Shown in pieces: positions 15,861 to 22,661 of a DNA stretch of 26,088 nt. The first letter of the stretch is position 1, and every line of letters begins with the position of its first letter. Below the pieces are notes generated by a model, which made no database searches, had not been told where the DNA came from, and saw nothing but the letters and a program-made list of their open reading frames with translations. A program made the position numbers and the translations under genes. Origin of the DNA: a bacterium (lineage in GTDB: Bacteria > BMS3Abin14); assembly GCA_029210545.1 (NCBI GenBank), contig JARGFV010000030.1:1-26088 (forward strand), given 5' to 3'.

Positions 15861-16148
15861 ATGAACAAACCACTGATCGTGGTCACCGGGGCAAGCTCCG
15901 GTATCGGTGAGGAGATCGCACCCCACAATGTGCGCTTTACAGTTATCTCGCCGGGCCTGGTGGAGACGGAACTGCTGAGCCATTCAAGCGATGAGGAACT
16001 GCGGGAAAGTTTCGAGAACCTGAAGGGGAAGATGGACGGATTTCTCCAACCGGCAGACGTTGCCGGTGCCGTAATGTACGCCTACAGACAGCCCCCCAAC
16101 GTCTGTATCCGGGAGATCGTCCTGGCGCCGACAAAGCAGATCAGATAA
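15861..16148 (+). pseudogene. Short-chain dehydrogenase remnant with internal in-frame deletion
   Basis: This 95-residue frame joins the two ends of a classical SDR. Residues 1-20 give the cofactor-binding start (VVTGASSGIGEEIA). Residues 21-95 give the C-terminal part (PHNVRFTVISPGLVETELL, then PADVAGAVMYAYRQPPNVCIREIVLAPT). About 150 residues are missing, including the NNAG motif, the catalytic Ser and the YxxxK pair. The frame is intact and a good site (GGAGG, 5 nt) precedes the ATG at 15861. A normal SDR of this type has about 240-250 residues. It cannot be an active dehydrogenase; whether the peptide has any role is unknown. Confidence 0.85.
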
Positions 16149-16150
16149 AG

Positions 16151-16164
16151 CTGATTCCAGATTC
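16151..16164. repeat. Two heptamer units (CTGATTC, CAGATTC)
   Basis: Two adjacent 7-bp units between the SDR remnant and the terminator. Only two units are present, so it could be chance, but the pattern matches the other heptamer sites. Confidence 0.35.
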
Positions 16165-16168
16165 AAAA

Positions 16169-16200
16169 AGAACGGCCCCCGTGAATCCGGGGGCCGTTCT
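16169..16200 (-). terminator. Intrinsic terminator of the TRAP operon
   Basis: A perfect 13-bp GC-rich stem (16169-16181 with 16188-16200) has a 6-nt loop. On the minus strand it is followed by a short T-run (16165-16169 read as TTTTT). It lies 37 bp after the dctP stop. The hairpin may also slow transcription from the SDR side, though that strand lacks a T-run. Confidence 0.85.
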
Positions 16201-16236
16201 GCGATCATCAGGTTGAAAATGTGGAGGTGGAACCGG

Positions 16237-17358
16237 TCACAATTTCAGTTTGAACTTGTCGGCGATGACGTTGTAGTAGGCGTTCTCCGATACCGAACCC
16301 CAGACACCCACCTGCTCTTTGAACTTCTTGAAGGCCTCGTGGACCTTGCGGGACATTGCGTTTTTGTCGGCCTCCTCCTCCAGGGTCTCCTTGGCCAGTT
16401 TGCGAAGGTCATCCAGAAGCGGTTCCGGGAAGCGCACCAGGTTGACGTTGTGCTGGGATATGAGCTCCTGGAGGGCCGTACCGTTGCCGGCCTCGAACTC
16501 TGACAGGCTCCACATGTTGGTCTCGGCGGCAACCATATCGAGGGCGACCTGAAGGTCTTTCGGCAGGCTGTCGTATACCGTCTTGTTGAAGATGACCTCG
16601 AGGCACGTTCCCGGCTCGTGCCAGCCCGGGTAATAGTAATACTTGGCGGCCTTGTAAAAGCCCATCCTCAGGTCGTGCATGGGTCCGACCCACTCCGTGG
16701 CATCGATGACGCCGCGTTCCAGGGAGGTGAAGATCTCTCCGCCGGCAAGAAGAACAACCGTGCCGCCGGCCTTGGCGATGACCTTGCCGCCCAGGCCCGG
16801 GATCCTCATCTTGAGACCCTTGAAGTCCTCGATGGTGTTCATCTCCTTGCGGAACCACCCGCCCATCTGGACACCGGTGTTTCCCTGGGGGCGGGGAACG
16901 ACGTTGAAGGGTGCGTAGACCTCCTCCCACAGTTCCAGGCCACCGCCGCTGTAGAACCATGAGTTGATCCCCTGGGCGTTCAAGCCGAATGGAACGGCGC
17001 TGAACCACTGTGCCTCCGGCACCTTGCCCGCCCAGTAGTAAGCTGCCCCGCTGCCCACCTCCGCTGAGCCCTCGGACACGGCGTCGAAAACTCCGAGGCC
17101 CGGAACCAGTTCGCCCGCAGCGAACACCTTGATCTTGATCCGGCCTCCGGTAACCTCCTCTACCCGTTGTGCGAACCGAACCGCACCGGTCTGCAGGACA
17201 GGAAGGTTCGGCGGCCAGGTGGTCACCATCTTCCACTCGTAGGTCTTTTCAACAGTGGCGGCCTTCTGCTCCTGCTGCTTGGGCGCGCACCCGGCGGCCA
17301 CCGCGGCGGCCGCAACAGCAACTTTCCCCGATTTCTTTAAAAAATCTCTTCTATCCAT
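16237..17358 (-). CDS. dctP: TRAP transporter substrate-binding protein (DctP/TakP/FcbT1 type)
   Basis: This 373-residue periplasmic binding protein captures an organic acid for the DctQM permease. It starts MDRRDFLKKSGKVAVAAAAV, a twin-arginine signal, followed by AAGC, a lipobox with Cys at residue 24. It is therefore probably a Tat-exported lipoprotein. The core has KGLKMRIPGLGGKVIAKAG and GVIDATEWVGPMHDLRMGFYKAAKYYYYPGWHEPG, typical of the TakP/FcbT1 branch, which binds 2-oxo acids or aromatic acids. The ligand here is not known. The ATG at 17358 is chosen for the signal peptide; an in-frame ATG at 17370 directly follows AGGAAGG and is possible. A gap of 136 bp separates it from dctM upstream. 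Confidence 0.94.
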   Translation of the reverse strand: MDRRDFLKKSGKVAVAAAAVAAGCAPKQQEQKAATVEKTYEWKMVTTWPPNLPVLQTGAVRFAQRVEEVTGGRIKIKVFAAGELVPGLGVFDAVSEGSAEVGSGAAYYWAGKVPEAQWFSAVPFGLNAQGINSWFYSGGGLELWEEVYAPFNVVPRPQGNTGVQMGGWFRKEMNTIEDFKGLKMRIPGLGGKVIAKAGGTVVLLAGGEIFTSLERGVIDATEWVGPMHDLRMGFYKAAKYYYYPGWHEPGTCLEVIFNKTVYDSLPKDLQVALDMVAAETNMWSLSEFEAGNGTALQELISQHNVNLVRFPEPLLDDLRKLAKETLEEEADKNAMSRKVHEAFKKFKEQVGVWGSVSENAYYNVIADKFKLKL

Positions 17359-17494
17359 TGAACGCCCCATCCTTCCTGAAAAAGGTTTTCGCCGGAAAGG
17401 GATCAACATACGGCCGTTGATCGCCTCTGCAACTCGCCGAACCCGCCTGGAACAAGTCTATAAAAAAGGTTTCTCCGAAAGCAAGGTTTTTCCG

Positions 17495-18820
17495 TTACGG
17501 ACCGTAAACGATTGTCGGCAGCCATGTCACGAGTCTCGGGCAGGAAGCCACGATCAGGAGCCCGAGGAGCTGGACAAGGACAAAGGGGATGATCCCCCGG
17601 TAGATATCGCCGGTTTTTATCTCCGGCGGCGTCACCGCCTTCAGATAGAAAAGTGAGAACCCGAAGGGTGGGGTGAGGAAGGAGGTCTGCAGGTTGACTG
17701 CCAGCATGATGCAGAACCAGGCCGGTTCGAAACCGAAATCGATCATGATGGGAGCCAGCACTGGAACGTGGATGAAAGTGATCTCGATAAAATCGAGAAA
17801 GAACCCGATGATGAAGATCAGGCCCATGACGATGGACAGGACAAACCATCTGCCGTGGGTCTCGGCGATACCGCCCAGGAAGCCGCGCACCAGGTCGTCG
17901 CCCCCCAGGCCCCGGAAAACGAGGCCGAAAGCTGCCGCGCCGACAAGAATAATGAAGACCATGCAGGTCAACTGCATGGTCGCGTGCATGACATCGTGAA
18001 GCATGGTCCGGTTGAATTTGCGGTTCATAACGGTCAGTAACGTCGCGCCAACCGCTCCTACAGCCGCGGCCTCGGTGGGGGAAGCGACACCGGCAAAAAT
18101 GGACCCCAGGACGGCGACCATGAGAAACAGGGTCGGGAGCAGGGCCCGGACGACCTTGTTGAACATGATCCCGGGAGTCAGGGCTGCCAGTTCCTCCGCA
18201 GGCACCGCGGGAGCCCACTGGGGCTTGAGTTTTGCGATAATGAGGATGTAGAGGATGTACAACCCCACCAGCACCAGTCCCGGCAGGACTGCGCCCATGA
18301 ACAGGTCCCCGACAGGGACACCCACGATGTCGCCGATGAGGACCAGGACGATACTGGGCGGAATGATCTGCCCCAGCGTACCGGAAGCGGCCACGGTGCC
18401 CGTGGCCAGTTCCTTCTGGTATCCGCGCTTGAGCATGGTCGGCACAGCCAGGAGGCCCATGGTGACCACGGTGGCGCCCACGATCCCCGTGGACGCGCCC
18501 AGGAGGGCGCCGACGATAATGACCGAGACCGCCAGTCCGCCCCTCAGCCTGCCGAACAGAAGGCCCATCGTGTCGAGCAGTTCTTCCGCAAGGCCCGAAC
18601 GCTCCAGCATGACCCCCATGAAAACGAAGAGGGGAACGGCCAGCAGGGTGACGTTGGTCATCACGCCCCAGATGCGCAGGGGCAGGAGGTTGAAAAAAGG
18701 CCAGCCGAACCCGACAAGGCCGAAGGCCAGGGCGGTGCCCATCAGGGTGAAGGTGACCGGGAAACCGGCCATGAGCAGGATGGTCAGCGCAAGGAACATC
18801 CATCCGGCAAGGTATTCCAC
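17495..18820 (-). CDS. dctM: TRAP transporter large permease (DctM)
   Basis: This 441-residue inner-membrane protein has about twelve to fourteen hydrophobic segments. It drives uptake with an ion gradient. Family segments are visible: MGVMLERSGLAEELLDTMGLLFGRLRGGLAVSVIIVGALLGASTGIVGATVVTMGLL in the first half, ASGTLGQIIPPSIVLVLIGD, and FLDFIEITFIHVPVLAPI in the second half. The start is GTG at 18820, whose G is the last base of the dctQ stop (TAGTG), so the two genes are translationally coupled. AGAGG lies upstream. Length is normal. Confidence 0.95.
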   Translation of the reverse strand: MEYLAGWMFLALTILLMAGFPVTFTLMGTALAFGLVGFGWPFFNLLPLRIWGVMTNVTLLAVPLFVFMGVMLERSGLAEELLDTMGLLFGRLRGGLAVSVIIVGALLGASTGIVGATVVTMGLLAVPTMLKRGYQKELATGTVAASGTLGQIIPPSIVLVLIGDIVGVPVGDLFMGAVLPGLVLVGLYILYILIIAKLKPQWAPAVPAEELAALTPGIMFNKVVRALLPTLFLMVAVLGSIFAGVASPTEAAAVGAVGATLLTVMNRKFNRTMLHDVMHATMQLTCMVFIILVGAAAFGLVFRGLGGDDLVRGFLGGIAETHGRWFVLSIVMGLIFIIGFFLDFIEITFIHVPVLAPIMIDFGFEPAWFCIMLAVNLQTSFLTPPFGFSLFYLKAVTPPEIKTGDIYRGIIPFVLVQLLGLLIVASCPRLVTWLPTIVYGP

Positions 18821-19353
18821 TACAGCCTCTTTTCCGTATCAAGGTCTTTATTCAGGATGTGGAAGAAACTCCGGATGCCCAGTGCCAGGCCCTGGATAAG
18901 GACCAGGACGAAACCGGCCGGGATGCACGATTTCAGGATGAAACGGAAAGGGATGCCACCCGGGTCCGGTGAGCCCTCGAGCATGGCGAAGGAGGTTGCC
19001 GCGAACTTCACGGAAGTGGCGATGATCATGATGCAGCCCGGAATGAGGAACAGGATCACGCCGATCAGGTTGATCCAGGCCCGGCCCCTGTGCCCGAAAC
19101 GCTGGTAGAAGATGTCCACCCGGACGTGCCCGTCCTTGAGCAGGGTGGCCCCGGCACCCATGAGGAAGATGAAGGCGAAAAGGTGCCACTCCATCTCCTG
19201 GGTAAAGACGTAGCTGGTGTTGAAGAGGTAGCGCATGACCACGTCGACAAAGACGACGACGACGACAAGGGCCGTTGCCCAGGCAACGACACGGCCCACC
19301 CACTCGTTGATGGAATCGATGAAGCGGCAAAGCTTCCGGAAAAAAACGGGCAT
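18820..19353 (-). CDS. dctQ: TRAP transporter small permease (DctQ)
   Basis: This 177-residue inner-membrane protein has four membrane segments (about 17-38, 50-70, 90-112, 140-160). Family features are DVVMRYLFNTSYVFTQEMEWHLFAFIFLMGAGATLLKDGHVRVDIFY. It pairs with DctM to form the membrane part of the transporter. It is the first gene of the minus-strand dctQ-dctM-dctP operon. GGAG lies 6 nt before the ATG. It is divergent from the MFS gene at 19612. The 258-bp gap between them has two heptamer units at 19408-19421 and no clear promoter. Confidence 0.93.
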   Translation of the reverse strand: MPVFFRKLCRFIDSINEWVGRVVAWATALVVVVVFVDVVMRYLFNTSYVFTQEMEWHLFAFIFLMGAGATLLKDGHVRVDIFYQRFGHRGRAWINLIGVILFLIPGCIMIIATSVKFAATSFAMLEGSPDPGGIPFRFILKSCIPAGFVLVLIQGLALGIRSFFHILNKDLDTEKRL

Positions 19354-19611
19354 CAGTTCTCCGGGGAAACACCCGCCCCGATCAAAGACCTAGTGCAGGG
19401 AAGGGACCAGTTGTCAGCTGTTCGAAGATACGCTACGGTAAATGACCCGCTTTAACATGTCAAACGGTGTGAAGGGTGCCCGGATCCGATCCGGTAACGT
19501 GAACCACGCCTGATCCCTGCTGTTTTTAAAGGTGAATTGGGGCACCGCGACCATTTTTTCATCAACACCGCGGGATAAAACGCAGAGGTTGCATTGCAGG
19601 AGCTCCAACCG

Positions 19612-20805
19612 ATGACCCCAGCTGAACGCAGCGTCATACTCAACACCAGTTACGGCCATTTCCTGAGCCATTTCAACATGCTTGTGTTCCCCGCTGTCGT
19701 GCTGCCCCTTTCGGTACGGCTCGGGATACCCCTGGCCGAGACCCTGCAGATCTCCCTGTGGATGTACATGCTCCTGGGCCTGACCGCCCTGCCCTGGGGA
19801 TGGGCCGCTGACCGCTGGGGGGCGATCCGGCTCATGAGGATTTACTACATGGGAGCCGGGCTGAGCGGGCTGGCGGCGGCCTGGTGGATCGATGAACCCC
19901 TGGCCCTGACCCTGGCACTGGCCGGCATCGGCTTTTTTTCCGGGATCTACCATCCCGCGGGCCTTGGCCTCATCTCCAAGACGATCCGGCGGCTCAGTTT
20001 CGCCCTGGGGATCAACGGCATGTTCGGCAACCTTGGCATGGCCCTGGCTCCCCTCCTGGCCGGGCTGGTCAACTGGATGTGGAGCCCCCGGGCCGTATAC
20101 ATCATGCTCGGAAGTTTAAACCTCGTCGGTGTCCTGCTCGTCAGGAAAGTGGAGGGATCGGAAAGTGAGACGAATGGCAACGGAGAGGAACAGCGCACAG
20201 GCTGGCGCCTGGCCTTCGCGGTTCTCCTGGTTGCCATGATGCTGGGAGGTGTCGCATACCGGGGTTCGACCGTCATCATCCCGGCCTATTTCGAGCTGAA
20301 GCTGCAGGCGATATTCCAGTTGCTGTCCGGCCTTCTCGGAGGCGGAGTCTCACGCAACCTTGTGGCCACCATGATCACCTCCATCATATTTCTCGTCGGT
20401 ATGCTGGGAATGTATACCGGCGGAAGGGCGGCGGAGAAGTACGACCCACGCTACTGCTACCTGGTCTTTCACGCGATCACGGTCCCCGCGGCTGTCCTGA
20501 TCGCCTACCTGTCCGAAACCACCCTCATCGTCATGGTGTTCATCTACTTCTTCTTCCTCCTGGGAATGCAGCCGGTGGAGAACACCCTGTTGGCCAACAT
20601 GACCCCGAGGCGCTTTCATCACACAGCCTTTGGCGCCAAGTTCATCCTGACTTTCGGGGTGGGGGCGCTGGCGGTGAGGATGATCGGTGCCATCGAGAAG
20701 GGTTACGGGATCGAGCCTGTATTTCTGGCCCTGGCGGGGTTTTCGGCATTGCTGGTGCTGACGGTACTCGTGCTCATCGGGGTAACAGGATCGCGCAGCG
20801 CCTGA
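19612..20805 (+). CDS. Major facilitator superfamily transporter
   Basis: This 397-residue inner-membrane protein has about twelve membrane segments. The N-terminal STYGHFLSHFN-like segment (NTSYGHFLSHFNM) and the GIYHPAGLGLISK segment are like those of the fosmidomycin-resistance (Fsr) branch of MFS drug transporters. GWAADRWGAIRLM in the first half fits motif A. The central loop (VEGSESETNGNGEEQRTG) is polar. The ATG at 19612 is preferred, with AGGAG 9 nt upstream; the frame is open from TTG at 19594, which would place the ribosome site inside the gene. The substrate is unknown. It is not similar enough to the MFS at 14674 to suggest recent duplication. Confidence 0.9.
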   Translation: MTPAERSVILNTSYGHFLSHFNMLVFPAVVLPLSVRLGIPLAETLQISLWMYMLLGLTALPWGWAADRWGAIRLMRIYYMGAGLSGLAAAWWIDEPLALTLALAGIGFFSGIYHPAGLGLISKTIRRLSFALGINGMFGNLGMALAPLLAGLVNWMWSPRAVYIMLGSLNLVGVLLVRKVEGSESETNGNGEEQRTGWRLAFAVLLVAMMLGGVAYRGSTVIIPAYFELKLQAIFQLLSGLLGGGVSRNLVATMITSIIFLVGMLGMYTGGRAAEKYDPRYCYLVFHAITVPAAVLIAYLSETTLIVMVFIYFFFLLGMQPVENTLLANMTPRRFHHTAFGAKFILTFGVGALAVRMIGAIEKGYGIEPVFLALAGFSALLVLTVLVLIGVTGSRSA

Positions 20806-20811
20806 TCCTGC

Positions 20812-21024
20812 TTAATCCCAGATCTCAGACTTCAGTTCCCCAGACCTTTTGGCCATACGGCCATAGCTCATCGCCTTGCGCGACGAAACAACCCCTACGC
20901 AGTAAGAATAAAGCAGCAGGCTCACCATCATCCAGGGATCGTAGGGAGGTTGACCACCGACCGTACCGTCATAAGACGCGTTGATCCTGTCAAGACATTT
21001 AATTCCGATGTTAACTATACGGAA
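20812..21024 (-). pseudogene. Transposase remnant (DUF772/IS1182-like N-terminal domain)
   Basis: On the minus strand a frame open from 21024 to the TAA at 20812 encodes QPPYDPWMMVSLLLYSYC followed by VGVVSSRKAMSYGRMAKR. The PPYDPxxMxxLLLYxYxxGVxSSR pattern is the N-terminal domain (DUF772) of IS1182-like transposases. There is no start codon, a stop lies just upstream (21025-21027) and the catalytic domain is absent. It is a dead fragment of about 70 residues lying between the MFS and nitroreductase genes. Confidence 0.8.
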
Positions 21025-21032
21025 TTAAATGT
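20995..21032. repeat. 13-bp perfect AT-rich inverted repeat
   Basis: ACATTTAATTCCG (20995-21007) is inverted at 21020-21032 with a 12-nt spacer. It lies at the upstream end of the transposase remnant in a patch that is much more AT-rich than its surroundings. It may mark an insertion or deletion junction. Confidence 0.6.
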
Positions 21033-21075
21033 GTTTTCATGTAAACAATATAGCATCTTCCGACAAACTTTTGCC

Positions 21076-21164
21076 AGGAGCCTGACTCAATCCGTCGGAG
21101 TTCGTAAGAGATAAGTCGGGTATCATACTTATTACAAAGCGGGGTGGTTCTCCGACAGGCTCCT
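21076..21164. repeat. Paired arms, probable remains of insertion-sequence ends
   Basis: AGGAGCCTG (21076-21084) and GTCGGAG (21094-21100) are inverted at 21150-21164 (CTCCGAC and CAGGCTCCT, sharing one base). A small inner stem (21111-21116 with 21127-21132) lies between. The nearby transposase fragment suggests these are terminal inverted repeats of the same decayed element. Nothing else is seen in 20806-21173. Confidence 0.5.
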
Positions 21165-21173
21165 TGTCTTCCC

Positions 21174-21743
21174 CTATTTTACAATGATCTCCTCGAGGGA
21201 GCGTTTCGGCACATGGTGCACGCCCTCTTCGTCCCGCCAGTATTTCATGTCGCCATCGGCGCCGACGGGATCCATTCTCACATCTTCCACGGGTTTCCCC
21301 AGGGCGAGGACCAGGAGGATTTTCAGGTGGCTCGGGACTTTCAGCGCCTTGAGGAGGAGGTCGCGGTCAATGTTATCCATCATGACCCCCCCGAGACCTC
21401 TTTCGGCAGCCCCCAGGAGAATGGTCTGTGCCGCGATACCGTGATCGCACAGTTCAGCGGTGCTGATAACCGTATCCCGAAGAATGACGATATAGGCCGC
21501 AGGTCTTTCCCCTTTTCCAGGCCCGGGCCAGTCCTTGAGATAACCAGCCCAGGCGAGATGGGGGAAGATGAGATCGTTCGTCTCAGGTTTGAAAGAGAGG
21601 ATGTATTTCAGCGGCTGAAGGTTGGCTCTGGACGGCGCCATCCTTGCCAGATCCACCAGCTCCCTGAGAAGATCCTCCCCGATCTTACGGCTCTCATCGA
21701 ACCGGCGGTAACTGCGATTTCTTTCAACAAGTTCCCTGAGCAT
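21174..21743 (-). CDS. Nitroreductase family protein
   Basis: This 189-residue FMN enzyme has the small nitroreductase fold. It has RSYRRFDES (10-18) and APSRANLQP (36-44), which contact the FMN phosphate and ring. It also has ELCDHGIAAQTILLGAAERGLGGVMM in the middle and LVLALGKPVEDVRM near the end. Members reduce nitro groups, quinones or other acceptors with NAD(P)H; the substrate is not known. The start at 21743 is well supported by AGGGAGG 5 nt upstream. The frame continues to 21836 but that part lies over the remnant of another gene. The leader carries the start of a DsbA-family gene. Confidence 0.92.
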   Translation of the reverse strand: MLRELVERNRSYRRFDESRKIGEDLLRELVDLARMAPSRANLQPLKYILSFKPETNDLIFPHLAWAGYLKDWPGPGKGERPAAYIVILRDTVISTAELCDHGIAAQTILLGAAERGLGGVMMDNIDRDLLLKALKVPSHLKILLVLALGKPVEDVRMDPVGADGDMKYWRDEEGVHHVPKRSLEEIIVK

Positions 21744-21840
21744 TGCTGCCTCCCTTATCTCTCGACCCGCTGACCGGTACGAACCCCCAGCACCAGGAGC
21801 ACATGGGGTCGGCGATATAGATGAAGTGGTCGTCATGCAT
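21724..21840 (-). pseudogene. N-terminal fragment of a DsbA-family (FrnE-like) thioredoxin-fold protein
   Basis: A 38-codon frame starts with ATG at 21840, with AAAGG 7 nt upstream. It encodes MHDDHFIYIADPMCSWCWGF, the characteristic start of COG3531-type DsbA proteins with a CSWC active site. After GFVP the sequence changes to the leader of the nitroreductase gene, and the frame stops at 21724-21726, overlapping that gene's first codons. More than 150 residues of the normal protein are missing. A deletion seems to have joined the start of one gene to the ribosome site of the next. Confidence 0.75.
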
Positions 21841-21878
21841 GGATCAACCTTTCCACGGTTTCATCCGTTGGCAACCGT

Positions 21879-22415
21879 TTAAATCACCAGCGGGAGAGAA
21901 GTTGTTTGACATGTGGGTGGATGGGGTAAAAATTCCGAGCAGGCCGGGGGACGGTTTTCATTTCCGGTGTGGTGGATGGCGCAGAAAGGTTTGCCGTCTA
22001 CAAGGTTGACCAGCAGGAAAGGACATATCCTCAACCTGATCCCCTTGTGAAACCAGCAGCTGAAACTGGAGCCGGGGTCTGCCCCGTCATCCTGGTTGTA
22101 GAACATGGCAACGGGAAGCTCCATTTCCAACCATCTCCTGTAGGTCGATGATGAGACCGATCCCGGGCGTCTGTGGGCGCAGCACGAACCGCAACGCGTA
22201 CAGGTTCCTTCATATTCGCCAATCGTCCGTGAGGAGAGGCTCCATAGATCCACCAACTCACCAAGCTGCCGATAGGCATCCAGAAGGGAGATCAACGGTT
22301 CGTCGGGAGAATCCCCATGGCGGTCTTTAACATGGTTCCAAGGAATGAGATCCCATTGGAGGATATCCTGCAGATATCCGGGGACCTGCTCGGGCAACCT
22401 GTAAAAATCATCCAA
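21879..22415 (-). CDS. YkgJ-family cysteine cluster protein
   Basis: This 178-residue soluble protein has the zinc/iron-chelating domain of the YkgJ family (PF03692). The conserved cysteines are C72, C75, C78 and C79 (CTRCGSCC), C131 (ICPFLL), C145 (FCAIH) and C159 (RPPAC), with extra C120. The CxxCGxCC, CPFL, CxIH and RPxxC order is the family signature. The cysteines bind a metal or Fe-S cluster; the biological role is poorly known. The start at 22415 has only a distant G-rich ribosome site. It is oriented like the nitroreductase, but about 38 bp of spacer and the DsbA fragment lie between them. Confidence 0.9.
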   Translation of the reverse strand: MDDFYRLPEQVPGYLQDILQWDLIPWNHVKDRHGDSPDEPLISLLDAYRQLGELVDLWSLSSRTIGEYEGTCTRCGSCCAHRRPGSVSSSTYRRWLEMELPVAMFYNQDDGADPGSSFSCWFHKGIRLRICPFLLVNLVDGKPFCAIHHTGNENRPPACSEFLPHPPTCQTTSLPLVI

Positions 22416-22513
22416 ACCACGACCCCCTGCACCTGATATATTATTATCCTAACAGAGGTCGAATTAATAATAAACACGATCAAATAGCGTGCAGTGCTCA
22501 AAAATACAAGGCA

Positions 22514-22555
22514 CATGCTTTGCTCTTCGTTCTGGGTTCCCACTCCTGGCCCCTG
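22514..22555. repeat. Degenerate heptamer repeat, about six units
   Basis: CATGCTT, TGCTCTT, CGTTCTG, GGTTCCC, ACTCCTG and GCCCCTG follow in 7-bp steps. The 246-bp gap between the divergent YkgJ and CLC genes holds this and AT-rich DNA near 22430-22490, but no other gene. Confidence 0.5.
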
Positions 22556-22661
22556 ATCCCGGCCTCGCTTTTTCCTTTGAAAAAGTGCCCGCGCCCCTTA
22601 ACATGGGAAAATAGATGCCTTAAAGGGAGGCGTCGGCCACCGCCAACCCCACAACAACTCC

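Noticed and set aside
17403-18842. 479-codon minus-strand frame overlapping dctM
   Set aside because: It is the alternate frame of dctM; dctM itself has all family segments and a coupled start.
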